A stretch of DNA of 64,000 nucleotides from Bradyrhizobium sp. LTSP849 (lineage in GTDB: Bacteria; Pseudomonadota; Alphaproteobacteria; Rhizobiales; Xanthobacteraceae), in NCBI RefSeq assembly GCF_000938255.1, contig NZ_JYMR01000051.1, forward strand, positions 248,001 to 312,000, read 5' to 3'. This document shows positions 40,438 to 51,528 of the stretch, in pieces; within the stretch, counting starts at the first letter, position 1; every line of letters starts with the position of its first letter. Both the position numbers and the translations under genes were made by a program. Under the pieces are notes generated by a model that had not been told where the DNA came from, searched no databases, and was given only the letters and a program-made list of their open reading frames with translations.

Positions 40438-43302
40438 TTACTCCGCGGCTTCCGCGTAATCGCTCACCGGCGGGCAGGAGCACACCAGGTTGCGGTCGCC
40501 ATAGACGTTGTCGACGCGGCCGACCGGGCACCAGTATTTGTCGGTGCGCGAGCTGCCCGCGGGGAAGCAGCCTTCGGCGCGGGTGTAGGCGCGGGTCCAG
40601 TTATCGTCCGCGATGTCGTGCACCGTATGCGGAGCGTGCCGCAAGGGCGAGGCAGCGATCTCAAAGCGGCCGGCCTCGACCTCGGCGATTTCTTTCCGGA
40701 TTGCGATCATGGCATCGCAGAACCGATCCAGCTCCGCTTTGGATTCCGATTCGGTCGGCTCGATCATCAGCGTGCCCGGCACCGGAAAGCTCATGGTGGG
40801 CGCGTGGAAGCCGTAGTCGATCAGGCGCTTTGCGATGTCGTCGACGGTGACGCCGCTTGTTGTCTTCAGCGGACGCGGGTCGACGATGCATTCATGCGCG
40901 ACGCGGCCTTTCTCGTTCTTGTAGAGCACCGGGAAGTGCGCATCGAGCCTGGCTGCGATGTAGTTGGCGTTGAGGATCGCGATCTCGGTGGCGCGCTTCA
41001 GACCTTCGCCGCCCATCATCAGGATGTAGATGTATGAGATGGTCAGGATCGACGCCGAGCCGAACGGCGCGGCCGAGACCGGGCCGACCGCTGCGTCAGC
41101 CTGCGTCGCAGGATGACCGGGGAGGAACGGCGCGAGATGCGCCTTGACGCCGATCGGGCCCATGCCGGGGCCGCCGCCGCCATGCGGGATGCAGAAGGTC
41201 TTGTGCAGATTGAGATGGCTGACGTCAGCGCCGTAATCGCCGGGCCTGGACAGGCCGACCTGCGCGTTGAGGTTGGCGCCGTCGAGATAGACCTGGCCAC
41301 CATGGCCATGGACGATGTCGCAGATCTCGCGGATATGCTCCTCGAAGACGCCATGCGTCGAGGGATAGGTGATCATGACCGCGGCGAGATTGGCCGAATG
41401 CTTCTCGGCCTTGGCGCGGAGATCATTGACGTCGACGTCGCCGTTCTTTTCGCAGGCGACCACCACAACGTCCATGCCGACCATCGCGGCCGAGGCCGGG
41501 TTGGTGCCGTGGGCGGAGGAGGGGATCAGGCAGATCTTGCGATGCGCCTCTCCGCGCGCGGCATGATAGCCGCGGATTGCGAGCAAGCCGGCATATTCGC
41601 CCTGCGCGCCCGAATTCGGCTGGAGCGAGATCGCGTCATAGCCGGTGATGTCGCACAGCCATTTCTCCAAACGCGCGAACAGCGCGTGATAGCCCTTCGC
41701 CTGCTCGCGCGGGGCGAACGGGTGCAGGGAGCCGAATTCCGGCCAGGTCAGCGGCATCATCTCGGTGGTCGCGTTCAGCTTCATGGTGCAGGAGCCGAGC
41801 GGAATCATGGCGCGGTCGAGCGCGAGGTCGCGATCGCTGAGCTTGCGCATGTAGCGCAGTATCTCGGTCTCCGAGCGATGCGCGTGGAACACCGGATGGG
41901 TGAGGAAAGCGGTCGCGCGCTTCAAGGCCTCCGGCAGTGCCTCGCGCGTGGTCGCATCTAACTCGGCGTAAGTGAGCTTGCCGCCAAACGCGCGCCAGAC
42001 CGCCTCGACGGTTGCGGGCGTCGTGGTCTCGTCGAGCGCGATGCGCAAGGTGCTGTCGCCGACACCGAGATTGATCTTTTCAGCGACGGCGCGCGCGACG
42101 ATCTCCGCACGCTTCGCGCCGGCATCGACCGTCACCGTGTCGAAGAAGCTTTCGGCTTGCGGCGCGAAGTCGAGCTTGCGCAGGCCGGCTGCGAGCACGG
42201 CGGCGCGGCGATGCACGGTCCGCGCGATCTGCGCCAGCCCTTCGGGGCCGTGATAGACCGCATACATCGAGGCGATCACGGCGAGCAGCACCTGCGCGGT
42301 GCAGATGTTGGAGGTCGCCTTCTCGCGGCGGATGTGCTGCTCGCGGGTCTGGAGCGCGAGGCGATAGGCAGGCGCGCCGCGCGAATCCACGGAGAGGCCG
42401 ACGATGCGGCCGGGCAGCGAGCGCTTGAGCGCATCGCGCACCGCCATGTAGGCCGCGTGCGGCCCGCCATAGCCCATCGGCACGCCAAAACGCTGCGCCG
42501 AGCCGATCGCGATGTCGGCCCCGAGCTCGCCGGGTGAGGCGAGCAGTGTCAGTGCCAGGAGATCGGCGGCCATGATCGCGAGTGCGCCCTTGGCCTTCAG
42601 TGCTCTGATCGCAGGCCTGAGGTCGCGCACCGCGCCCGAACTGCCGGGATATTGCAGCAGCGCACCCAGCACGTCGGCCTTGTCGAGATCGGTGAGGGGA
42701 TCGCCGACGATCAGCGTCCAGCCCAGGGGTTCCGCGCGGGTACGCATCACCGCCAGCGTCTGCGGATGCACGTCCTTGTCGACGAAGAAGGCCTTTGCGT
42801 CGACCTTCGAGTGCCGTTCGGCGAGCGCCATGGCTTCGGCCGCAGCAGTCGCCTCATCAAGCAGCGAGGCATTGGCGACATCGAGCCCGGAGAGGTCGCA
42901 GATCATGGTCTGGAAGTTGAGCAGCGCCTCCAGCCGGCCCTGGCTGATCTCGGGCTGATAGGGCGTATAGGCCGTGTACCAGGCCGGGCTCTCCAAAATG
43001 TTGCGCTGGATCACCGCGGGCAAAATCGTGCCGGAATAGCCTTGGCCGATCAGCGAGGTGAAGACCTGATTGTCGCGCGCCAGCTCGGCCATATGCGCGA
43101 TCGCCTCGGTCTCGCTCAAGGGCTTGCCGAGATCGAGCGGCGCGGCCTGCCGGATCGAGGCCGGCAGCGTCTCCGCCATCAGCGCGTCGACGCTCTTGGC
43201 GCCAACGGTTTCCAGCATCGCGGTCACGTCGCGCGCGGAGGGGCCGATATGGCGGCGAACGAAAGTGGTGGTGTCGCCGTTGGATTTGCGGTGCGCGGTC
43301 AT
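40438..43302 (-). CDS. gcvP: Glycine dehydrogenase (decarboxylating), P protein
   Basis: A single-chain P protein of 954 residues (955 if the preceding ATG at 43305 is used; GAGG spacing favours the second). The PLP-lysine is in SHLNLHKTFCIPHGGGGPGM; other motifs are GSCTMKLNATTEMMPLTWPE and GEYAGLLAIRGYH. It decarboxylates glycine and passes the aminomethyl group to lipoyl-GcvH. Third gene of the gcvT-gcvH-gcvP order, after a 161-base spacer that contains a repeat. Confidence 0.97.
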   Translation of the reverse strand: MTAHRKSNGDTTTFVRRHIGPSARDVTAMLETVGAKSVDALMAETLPASIRQAAPLDLGKPLSETEAIAHMAELARDNQVFTSLIGQGYSGTILPAVIQRNILESPAWYTAYTPYQPEISQGRLEALLNFQTMICDLSGLDVANASLLDEATAAAEAMALAERHSKVDAKAFFVDKDVHPQTLAVMRTRAEPLGWTLIVGDPLTDLDKADVLGALLQYPGSSGAVRDLRPAIRALKAKGALAIMAADLLALTLLASPGELGADIAIGSAQRFGVPMGYGGPHAAYMAVRDALKRSLPGRIVGLSVDSRGAPAYRLALQTREQHIRREKATSNICTAQVLLAVIASMYAVYHGPEGLAQIARTVHRRAAVLAAGLRKLDFAPQAESFFDTVTVDAGAKRAEIVARAVAEKINLGVGDSTLRIALDETTTPATVEAVWRAFGGKLTYAELDATTREALPEALKRATAFLTHPVFHAHRSETEILRYMRKLSDRDLALDRAMIPLGSCTMKLNATTEMMPLTWPEFGSLHPFAPREQAKGYHALFARLEKWLCDITGYDAISLQPNSGAQGEYAGLLAIRGYHAARGEAHRKICLIPSSAHGTNPASAAMVGMDVVVVACEKNGDVDVNDLRAKAEKHSANLAAVMITYPSTHGVFEEHIREICDIVHGHGGQVYLDGANLNAQVGLSRPGDYGADVSHLNLHKTFCIPHGGGGPGMGPIGVKAHLAPFLPGHPATQADAAVGPVSAAPFGSASILTISYIYILMMGGEGLKRATEIAILNANYIAARLDAHFPVLYKNEKGRVAHECIVDPRPLKTTSGVTVDDIAKRLIDYGFHAPTMSFPVPGTLMIEPTESESKAELDRFCDAMIAIRKEIAEVEAGRFEIAASPLRHAPHTVHDIADDNWTRAYTRAEGCFPAGSSRTDKYWCPVGRVDNVYGDRNLVCSCPPVSDYAEAAE

Positions 43303-43332
43303 CATGGGTCCTCGCTAGGAGTTGCTGTCGCC

Positions 43333-43432
43333 GTCATGCCCCGCGAAGGCGGGGCATCCAGTAAACGCAGCCGCTTCGGCTAGGACCGATAGGCTGCGGC
43401 GTACTGGATCGCCCGCCTTCGCGGGCGATGAC
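43333..43432. repeat. Palindromic repeat C between gcvH and gcvP
   Basis: GTCATGCCCCGCGAAGGCGG at one end and CCGCCTTCGCGGGCGATGAC at the other, with ATCCAGTA/GTACTGGAT inside. It forms a long imperfect hairpin inside the operon and could affect gcvP expression. Confidence 0.7.
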
Positions 43433-43462
43433 ACTGAGAATGAGGTTCGAGTGTGCTTCATC

Positions 43463-43831
43463 TCACGCCGTATGCGCCTTGTAAGCCGCCTCATCCATGA
43501 GGCCGCCGAGCTCGCTCTTGTCGGCAATCTTGATCTTGAAGAACCAGGCCTTGCCTTGCGCATCCGAATTGACCAGCGCCGGCTCACTGCCGAGCGCGTC
43601 GTTGACCTCGAGCACTTCGCCGGAGATCGGTGCGTAGACGTCGGAGGCAGCCTTCACCGATTCCACGACGGCGGCGGCTTCGGCCTTCTTCAATGTGCGG
43701 CCGACCTTCGGCAGTTCGATGAACACGACGTCGCCGAGCTGCGACTGCGCGTAGTCGGTGATCCCGACGGTGGCGACATCGCCGTCGATGGCCAGCCATT
43801 CGTGGTCGGAGGTGTACAGCGTCGTGGTCAT
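43463..43831 (-). CDS. gcvH: Glycine cleavage system H protein
   Basis: A 122-residue lipoyl carrier. The lipoylated Lys is in AAVVESVKAASDVYAPISGE, and the N terminus YTSDHEWLAIDGDVATVGIT is the family pattern. Length is normal. It carries the aminomethyl group from GcvP to GcvT. It starts 12 bases after the gcvT stop. Confidence 0.97.
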   Translation of the reverse strand: MTTTLYTSDHEWLAIDGDVATVGITDYAQSQLGDVVFIELPKVGRTLKKAEAAAVVESVKAASDVYAPISGEVLEVNDALGSEPALVNSDAQGKAWFFKIKIADKSELGGLMDEAAYKAHTA

Positions 43832-43843
43832 TTTCTTAAGTCC

Positions 43844-44992
43844 TCAGCGTTTGTAGGTGTTTTTCACGAAAGGCATGGCGGCGACCGTGAGCGGCAGACG
43901 CTGGCCGCGCACCTCGGCGAAGAGGTTTGTGCCGAGCGCGCTCGACGCGGTGGGCACGTAGCCCATCGCGACCGGTGCATTCAGGCTTGGGCCGAAGCTG
44001 CCCGATGTGACCTTTCCGATCGGCTCGCCGCCGGCGCTATCTGCAAACAGCAGCGCGCCCTCGCGCACCGGCGCGCGGCCCTCGGTGCGCAGGCCGACGC
44101 GGCGGCGGGCCGCGCCCTGGTCGAAATGCGCGAGGATCTTTTCGGCGCCGGGAAAACCGCCGGCGCGGGCACCGCCCGTGCGGCGGCTCTTTTGCACCGA
44201 CCATTCCAGCGCGGCCTCGACCGGTGTGGTGGCGGTGTCGATGTCATGGCCATAGAGGCAGAGCCCGCCTTCCAGCCGCAGGCTGTCGCGGGCGCCGAGA
44301 CCGATCGGCATGACGTCAGGATTGTCCAGCAGCGTTTTGGCGAGGCGCTCGGCATCGCCGGCGGGAACCGAAATCTCGAACCCGTCCTCGCCGGTGTAGC
44401 CGGAGCGCGAAACGAAGCAGTCGATGCCTGCGACCTTGTGCGGCCCGGCATCCATGAACTTCATGGTGGGCGCCTCTGCACACAATTTCGCCAGCACCGA
44501 TTCCGCCTTCGGGCCCTGAAGCGCGATCAGCGCGCGCTCGGTCAGCGAATCGATGATGCAGTCGTTGGACAGATTCGCGCGCAGATGCGCCTCGTCCTCT
44601 TCCTTGCAGGCGGCGTTGACGACCAGGAACAAATGGTCGCCGAAACTGGCGACCATCAGATCGTCCAAAATTCCGCCATCCGCATTGGTGAACTGGGCGT
44701 AGCGCTGGCGACCCGGCGCAACCGCGACGATGTCCTGCGGCACCAGCCGTTCCAGCGCGCGGGCAGCGTCCTCGACCTTGCCCGACTTTGGCCGAAGCGC
44801 GATCTGGCCCATGTGGGAGACGTCGAACAGGCCGGCCTGGCTGCGGGTATGGAGGTGCTCCTTCAGCACGCCGGCGGGATGTTGCACGGGCATGTCATAG
44901 CCCGCGAACGGCACCATCTTGCCGCCGAGCGCCACATGCAGCCCGTGAAGGGGCGTCGTCTTAAGGGAATCTTGGTCGTCGCGCGAAAGCAT
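43844..44992 (-). CDS. gcvT: Aminomethyltransferase (glycine cleavage T protein)
   Basis: A 382-residue T protein. MLSRDDQDSLKTTPLHGLHV, VPFAGYDMPVQH, LFDVSHMGQIAL and GARDSLRLEGGLCLYGHD are family motifs for tetrahydrofolate binding and catalysis. The ATG at 44992 gives the standard N terminus; a TTG at 45022 is in frame. First gene of the operon, behind the glycine riboswitch. Confidence 0.96.
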   Translation of the reverse strand: MLSRDDQDSLKTTPLHGLHVALGGKMVPFAGYDMPVQHPAGVLKEHLHTRSQAGLFDVSHMGQIALRPKSGKVEDAARALERLVPQDIVAVAPGRQRYAQFTNADGGILDDLMVASFGDHLFLVVNAACKEEDEAHLRANLSNDCIIDSLTERALIALQGPKAESVLAKLCAEAPTMKFMDAGPHKVAGIDCFVSRSGYTGEDGFEISVPAGDAERLAKTLLDNPDVMPIGLGARDSLRLEGGLCLYGHDIDTATTPVEAALEWSVQKSRRTGGARAGGFPGAEKILAHFDQGAARRRVGLRTEGRAPVREGALLFADSAGGEPIGKVTSGSFGPSLNAPVAMGYVPTASSALGTNLFAEVRGQRLPLTVAAMPFVKNTYKR

Positions 44993-45049
44993 CACAGGGC
45001 CCTCGGCGGTTCCCGAGGACAATTCCCCGCGGACACCACCCGAAGCCCC

Positions 45050-45216
45050 ATCTGTCGCTGTGCCTGAGAGTATTATCCCGTCGGCGGACGCAATCCGGGT
45101 CTTATGCCCGTCGGCGCCTCTTTCCAGATGCTGTCAAAGCCACGCGGTCCTTTTGCCTGAGAGTTTCCGGGGCGGTTGCTCCTTCGGCGCCGGCACCAGT
45201 GCCGGTCTCTCCCGAC
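45050..45216 (-). promoter_or_regulatory. Tandem glycine riboswitch upstream of gcvT
   Basis: On the minus strand the first aptamer has CGGGAGAGACCGGC and then CTCTCAGGCAAAAGGACC; the second has AAGAGGCGCCGACGG and ACTCTCAGGCACAGCGACAG. These are the conserved core pieces of the two-aptamer glycine riboswitch. It lies 60-220 bases before the gcvT ATG, so glycine should turn the operon on. Confidence 0.92.
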
Positions 45217-45457
45217 GTGGCCGTACGATACAGATGGGTAAAGACCACAGCCCGGCCAAGCCTGTCAACGCGGCTTCAGCGCCTTTCAACGGGATTGCAA
45301 CGGGATTGCGCGCCTGCGGCAACCCTCTGATCACGCTGCACAGTTTCTGGACAGCGAAGCTGGCCTTGTCTAAAAGCGCTTCTGTCCGCAGATATCAGCC
45401 CAAACTTGCGGTTTGGATGGCGTGTCAGCGGGCCCAAGCACACCCGATTGGATGAAC

Positions 45458-48139
<2,682 letters not shown>

Positions 48140-48145
48140 ACCGTC

Positions 48146-49372
48146 GTGGGCCCCGTTCCGCGAGGACGTGGCTTGCGCGATCCCAACTTAAGGGATCGCC
48201 TGTACGAATTGCTGGAGCACGATCCGCTGGCCTACTCAGTGGGATCGCGCTTCATCCAGGTGATTATCAGCGTCATCGTGCTCGACGTTGCTGCGATGAT
48301 CCTGGCCTCGGTGCCCGATCTGGACGCGCAGTTCGACGTGCTGTTCTCGGCCGTCACGATTGTTTCCATCGTCATCTTCGCGCTGGAATATGCCGCGCGT
48401 CTGTGGACGGTGGCGGGCCACACACCGCGCAAGGCATCCGCGCTCGCCGACCGGTTCTCCTATGCTTTCTCCGCGCTCGGCATCATTGATCTCCTGGCGT
48501 TCCTGCCTGCGGCGATCGTGCTGGCCACCGGCCGTCACGCGACGCTGGCTGCGCTTGGTGTGCTGCCGTTCTTCAAGCTGATACGGTACTCGCCGGCGAT
48601 GCGCTCGCTGCTCGCCGCCGTGCATGCCGAGCGGCGCGCGCTGATCGGCTGCATCGTCATCCTGACCGGCGTGGTGCTGACCTTCGCCTCGCTGCTTTAT
48701 GCGATCGAGCGCGACGTGCAGCCCAGCAAGCTTGGCACCATTCCGGACGCGATGTGGTGGGCGATCGTGACGCTCGGCACCGTCGGTTATGGCGACGTCG
48801 TGCCGGTGACCGCGCTCGGAAAATTCGTCTCGGTCTTTGCCATCATCAGCGGCTTTGCCATGATCGCGCTGCCGGTCGCGATCATCTCCACCGCCTTTGC
48901 CGAGGAGCTGAAGCGGCGCGACTTCGTCGTGACCTGGGGCATGCTGGCGCGGGTGCCACTGTTCTCGCATCTTGCGGCCGCGGAGATCGCCGACATCATG
49001 CGGCTGCTCCGGGCCCGCACCATCGAGCAGGGCGAGGTCCTGGTCCGTCGAGGCGATGCCGCCTCGTCGATGTATTTCATCACCGCCGGCGAAGTCGAGA
49101 TCGCGCTGCCGAGCCAGCAGGTACGGCTCGCCGACGGCACTTTCTTCGGCGAGATCGCGCTGCTGCACAAGACCAAGCGCAGCGGCACGGTCACCGCGAT
49201 GCGCAAGACCCGGCTGCTGCTGCTCGACGCGCAGGATTTTCACGCTTTGATCGCGCGCATGCCGACGCTGGCCGCCCATGTCCACCAGACCGCGAAAGCG
49301 CGGTTGGAGGAGACCGGCGATCTGGCGGCGGCAGAGCTGACGCAAGCCGAGCGCGAGGGCACCGACCGCTGA
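48146..49372 (+). CDS. Six-TM cyclic-nucleotide-binding potassium channel homologue
   Basis: A 408-residue membrane protein with six helices, selectivity filter TVGYGD (residues about 212-217) and an S4 with few positive charges (LGVLPFFKLIRYSPAMRSLL), so it is unlikely to be strongly voltage gated. The cytoplasmic C-terminal domain (275-385) is a cyclic-nucleotide-binding domain with FFGEIALLHKTKRSGTVTA, keeping the Glu and Arg that hold the cyclic phosphate. The layout is that of MloK1 of Mesorhizobium. GTG start six bases after alaS; no strong ribosome-binding site. Confidence 0.88.
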   Translation: MGPVPRGRGLRDPNLRDRLYELLEHDPLAYSVGSRFIQVIISVIVLDVAAMILASVPDLDAQFDVLFSAVTIVSIVIFALEYAARLWTVAGHTPRKASALADRFSYAFSALGIIDLLAFLPAAIVLATGRHATLAALGVLPFFKLIRYSPAMRSLLAAVHAERRALIGCIVILTGVVLTFASLLYAIERDVQPSKLGTIPDAMWWAIVTLGTVGYGDVVPVTALGKFVSVFAIISGFAMIALPVAIISTAFAEELKRRDFVVTWGMLARVPLFSHLAAAEIADIMRLLRARTIEQGEVLVRRGDAASSMYFITAGEVEIALPSQQVRLADGTFFGEIALLHKTKRSGTVTAMRKTRLLLLDAQDFHALIARMPTLAAHVHQTAKARLEETGDLAAAELTQAEREGTDR

Positions 49373-49376
49373 GCGG

Positions 49377-49880
49377 TCAGCCCTTCTTCAGGAAAATATA
49401 GTCCGCCGAGTAGGGCGCGCTTTTGAACTCGCCAGCCTTGTCGCATGCGCCGTCGAGCTTGCCGCCATGGGTGTTGATGCGCTGGACGGTGGTGACCGGC
49501 GTCAGCACGCCGCTGCCGCGGCGGGAGGCGACCTCCAGCTTCAGCCAGGGGATATCGGCGGCCGTTGCGCCCGGCGCATTGCCGATCGCCTTGCCAACCA
49601 CGGCGCTGCTGTCGGCAAGCTCCCAGTTCGGCCCGGCATAATGCCGGCCGACCGTCTTGCCCTCGGCAAGCAGGGTCGCGACCGGCTCGCGAAAAGCCCA
49701 GGCGAGCTTGCCGTCGGTGCCGGCCTTGCAGTCATAGACCTGCGCGCCCTCGGCATGGACGCTGAGCACGACGGTCTCGCCGGGGGCGGCGATGGCGGCG
49801 GGCAGCGGCTCCGCGGCCCCGGCTGGTCCAATCATGGCTGCGAGCAGCAGGCAGGGGACGGCGAACTTGATGATGGACAT
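49377..49880 (-). CDS. DUF3455 secreted protein
   Basis: A 167-residue protein with signal peptide MSIIKFAVPCLLLAAMIGPA and cleavage near GAA. DUF3455 features: AQVYDCKAGTDGKLAWAFRE, GPNWELADSSAVVGKA and VTTVQRINTHGGKLDG. GGAG lies seven bases before the ATG. It converges with the channel gene. The family is common in soil bacteria; its function is unknown. Confidence 0.82.
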   Translation of the reverse strand: MSIIKFAVPCLLLAAMIGPAGAAEPLPAAIAAPGETVVLSVHAEGAQVYDCKAGTDGKLAWAFREPVATLLAEGKTVGRHYAGPNWELADSSAVVGKAIGNAPGATAADIPWLKLEVASRRGSGVLTPVTTVQRINTHGGKLDGACDKAGEFKSAPYSADYIFLKKG

Positions 49881-49978
49881 GGGCGGTCTCCACGCGATGA
49901 TATCAAAACGAATGGGCCGCGCTTGGGCGCGGCCCATCATGATGTCTAACCCCGGTCAGGCGAAAATAATGCGCAGGC

Positions 49979-51190
49979 TTACGCCAACGCTTTCGTGAGG
50001 TTCTCGGCGACCTTGTCGAGGAAGCCGTTGGTCGAGAGCCAGCGCTGGTCGGCGCCGACGAGGAGCGCGAGGTCCTTGGTCATGTGGCCTTCCTCGACGG
50101 TGTCGACGCAGACCTTCTCCAGCGTGTTGGCGAACTTGGCCAGCTCCGCATTGTTGTCGAGCTTGGCGCGGTGCGACAGGCCGCGGGTCCAGGCGAAGAT
50201 CGACGCGATCGAGTTGGTCGAGGTCTCCTTGCCCTTCTGGTGCTCGCGGTAGTGGCGGGTCACGGTGCCGTGAGCAGCTTCGGCTTCCACCGTCTTGCCG
50301 TCGGGGGTGAGGAGGACCGAGGTCATCAGGCCGAGCGAGCCGTAGCCCTGCGCGACCGTGTCGGACTGCACGTCGCCGTCGTAGTTCTTGCAGGCCCAGA
50401 CATAGCCGCCGGACCATTTCAGCGCCGAGGCCACCATGTCGTCGATCAGGCGGTGCTCGTAGGTCAGGCCCTTGGCCTCGAATTCCTTCTTGAATTCGCG
50501 GTCGTAGATGTCCTGGAAGATGTCCTTGAAGCGGCCGTCATAGACCTTGAGAATCGTGTTCTTGGTCGAGAGATAGACCGGGTAGTTGCGCAGCAGGCCA
50601 TAATTGAGCGAGGCGCGGGCGAAGTCGATGATGGAATCGTCGAGATTGTACATCTGCATGGCGACGCCGGCGCCCGGGGTCTTGAAGACCTCCCTCTCGA
50701 TCACGGTGCCGTCCTCGCCGACGAACTTCATCGAGAGCGTGCCCTTGCCCGGGAACTTGATGTCGGTGGCGCGGTACTGGTCGCCATAGGCGTGGCGGCC
50801 GATGATGATCGGCTTGCTCCAGCCGGGAACCAGGCGCGGCACGTTCTTGCAGATGATCGGCTCGCGGAAGATCACGCCGCCGAGGATGTTGCGGATGGTG
50901 CCGTTCGGCGACTTCCACATTTGCTTGAGGTTGAACTCCTTCACCCGGGCCTCGTCCGGGGTGATGGTGGCGCACTTGACGCCGACGCCGACCTTCTTGA
51001 TGGCTTCGGCGGCGTCGATGGTCACCTGATCGTTGGTCTCGTCGCGGTATTCCATCCCCAGGTCGAAGTAGAGCAGCTCGACGTCAAGGAACGGGTTGAT
51101 CAGCTTGTCCTTGATGTACTGCCAGATGATCCGGGTCATCTCGTCGCCGTCGAGTTCGACGACAGGGTTGGACACCTTGATTTTTGCCAT
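49979..51190 (-). CDS. icd: NADP-dependent isocitrate dehydrogenase, eukaryotic type
   Basis: A 403-residue enzyme that converts isocitrate to 2-oxoglutarate in the TCA cycle. MAKIKVSNPVVELDGDEMTR, KSPNGTIRNILGGVIFREPI (substrate-binding Ser/Arg) and YDGDVQSDTVAQGYGSLGLM (metal-binding Asp) identify the type II, eukaryotic-like group used by rhizobia. GTVTRHYREHQKGKETSTN binds NADP. ATG at 51190 is the family start; an open frame of 14 residues precedes it. Confidence 0.96.
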   Translation of the reverse strand: MAKIKVSNPVVELDGDEMTRIIWQYIKDKLINPFLDVELLYFDLGMEYRDETNDQVTIDAAEAIKKVGVGVKCATITPDEARVKEFNLKQMWKSPNGTIRNILGGVIFREPIICKNVPRLVPGWSKPIIIGRHAYGDQYRATDIKFPGKGTLSMKFVGEDGTVIEREVFKTPGAGVAMQMYNLDDSIIDFARASLNYGLLRNYPVYLSTKNTILKVYDGRFKDIFQDIYDREFKKEFEAKGLTYEHRLIDDMVASALKWSGGYVWACKNYDGDVQSDTVAQGYGSLGLMTSVLLTPDGKTVEAEAAHGTVTRHYREHQKGKETSTNSIASIFAWTRGLSHRAKLDNNAELAKFANTLEKVCVDTVEEGHMTKDLALLVGADQRWLSTNGFLDKVAENLTKALA

Positions 51191-51528
51191 GATCGGGGAA
51201 GCCTCTTGGGAACGGCGCTTTTGGCGCGCCACGGGAATATCCGCCCCCTCCTAGCACCGGGACGCGGCGGGCGAAAGCCAAGGGATTATGCACTTTTAGC
51301 TCATCCAGCTTCCACAGATGGGGGGCGGGGAGCCGCCCTGCCGCAGGGGCCGGCCTGAAGTTACAGGCGAGATTCAAAAGTCGAATCCAACCCGTTATTT
51401 CCCTTGAGAATTTCGTCAGGACAGGCAAACGACAGGCGAACGAGGAGCGGGCCCCGGGGCCCGCTTTGAATCAATTCCTGAGAGCATCTCTCCAAGGCCT
51501 TGGAGAGGCAGCGTGAAAGCGAAACGAG
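51191..51528. promoter_or_regulatory. Divergent icd / trmJ-like intergenic region with two perfect palindromes
   Basis: About 340 bases. Two 20-bp perfect palindromes lie in the leader of the methyltransferase gene: half AGCGGGCCCC at 51446-51465 (followed by TTTG) and half CTCTCCAAGG at 51488-51507. They are 22 bases apart and end 21 bases before the ATG, so they could form attenuating hairpins in the mRNA. Confidence 0.5.

Noticed and set aside
43322..45067. 581-codon frame on the + strand through gcvH and gcvT
   Set aside because: Shadow of two certain genes.
45288..45310. Tandem CAACGGGATTG copies upstream of alaS
   Set aside because: Only two adjacent copies; most simply a small local duplication without evident function.
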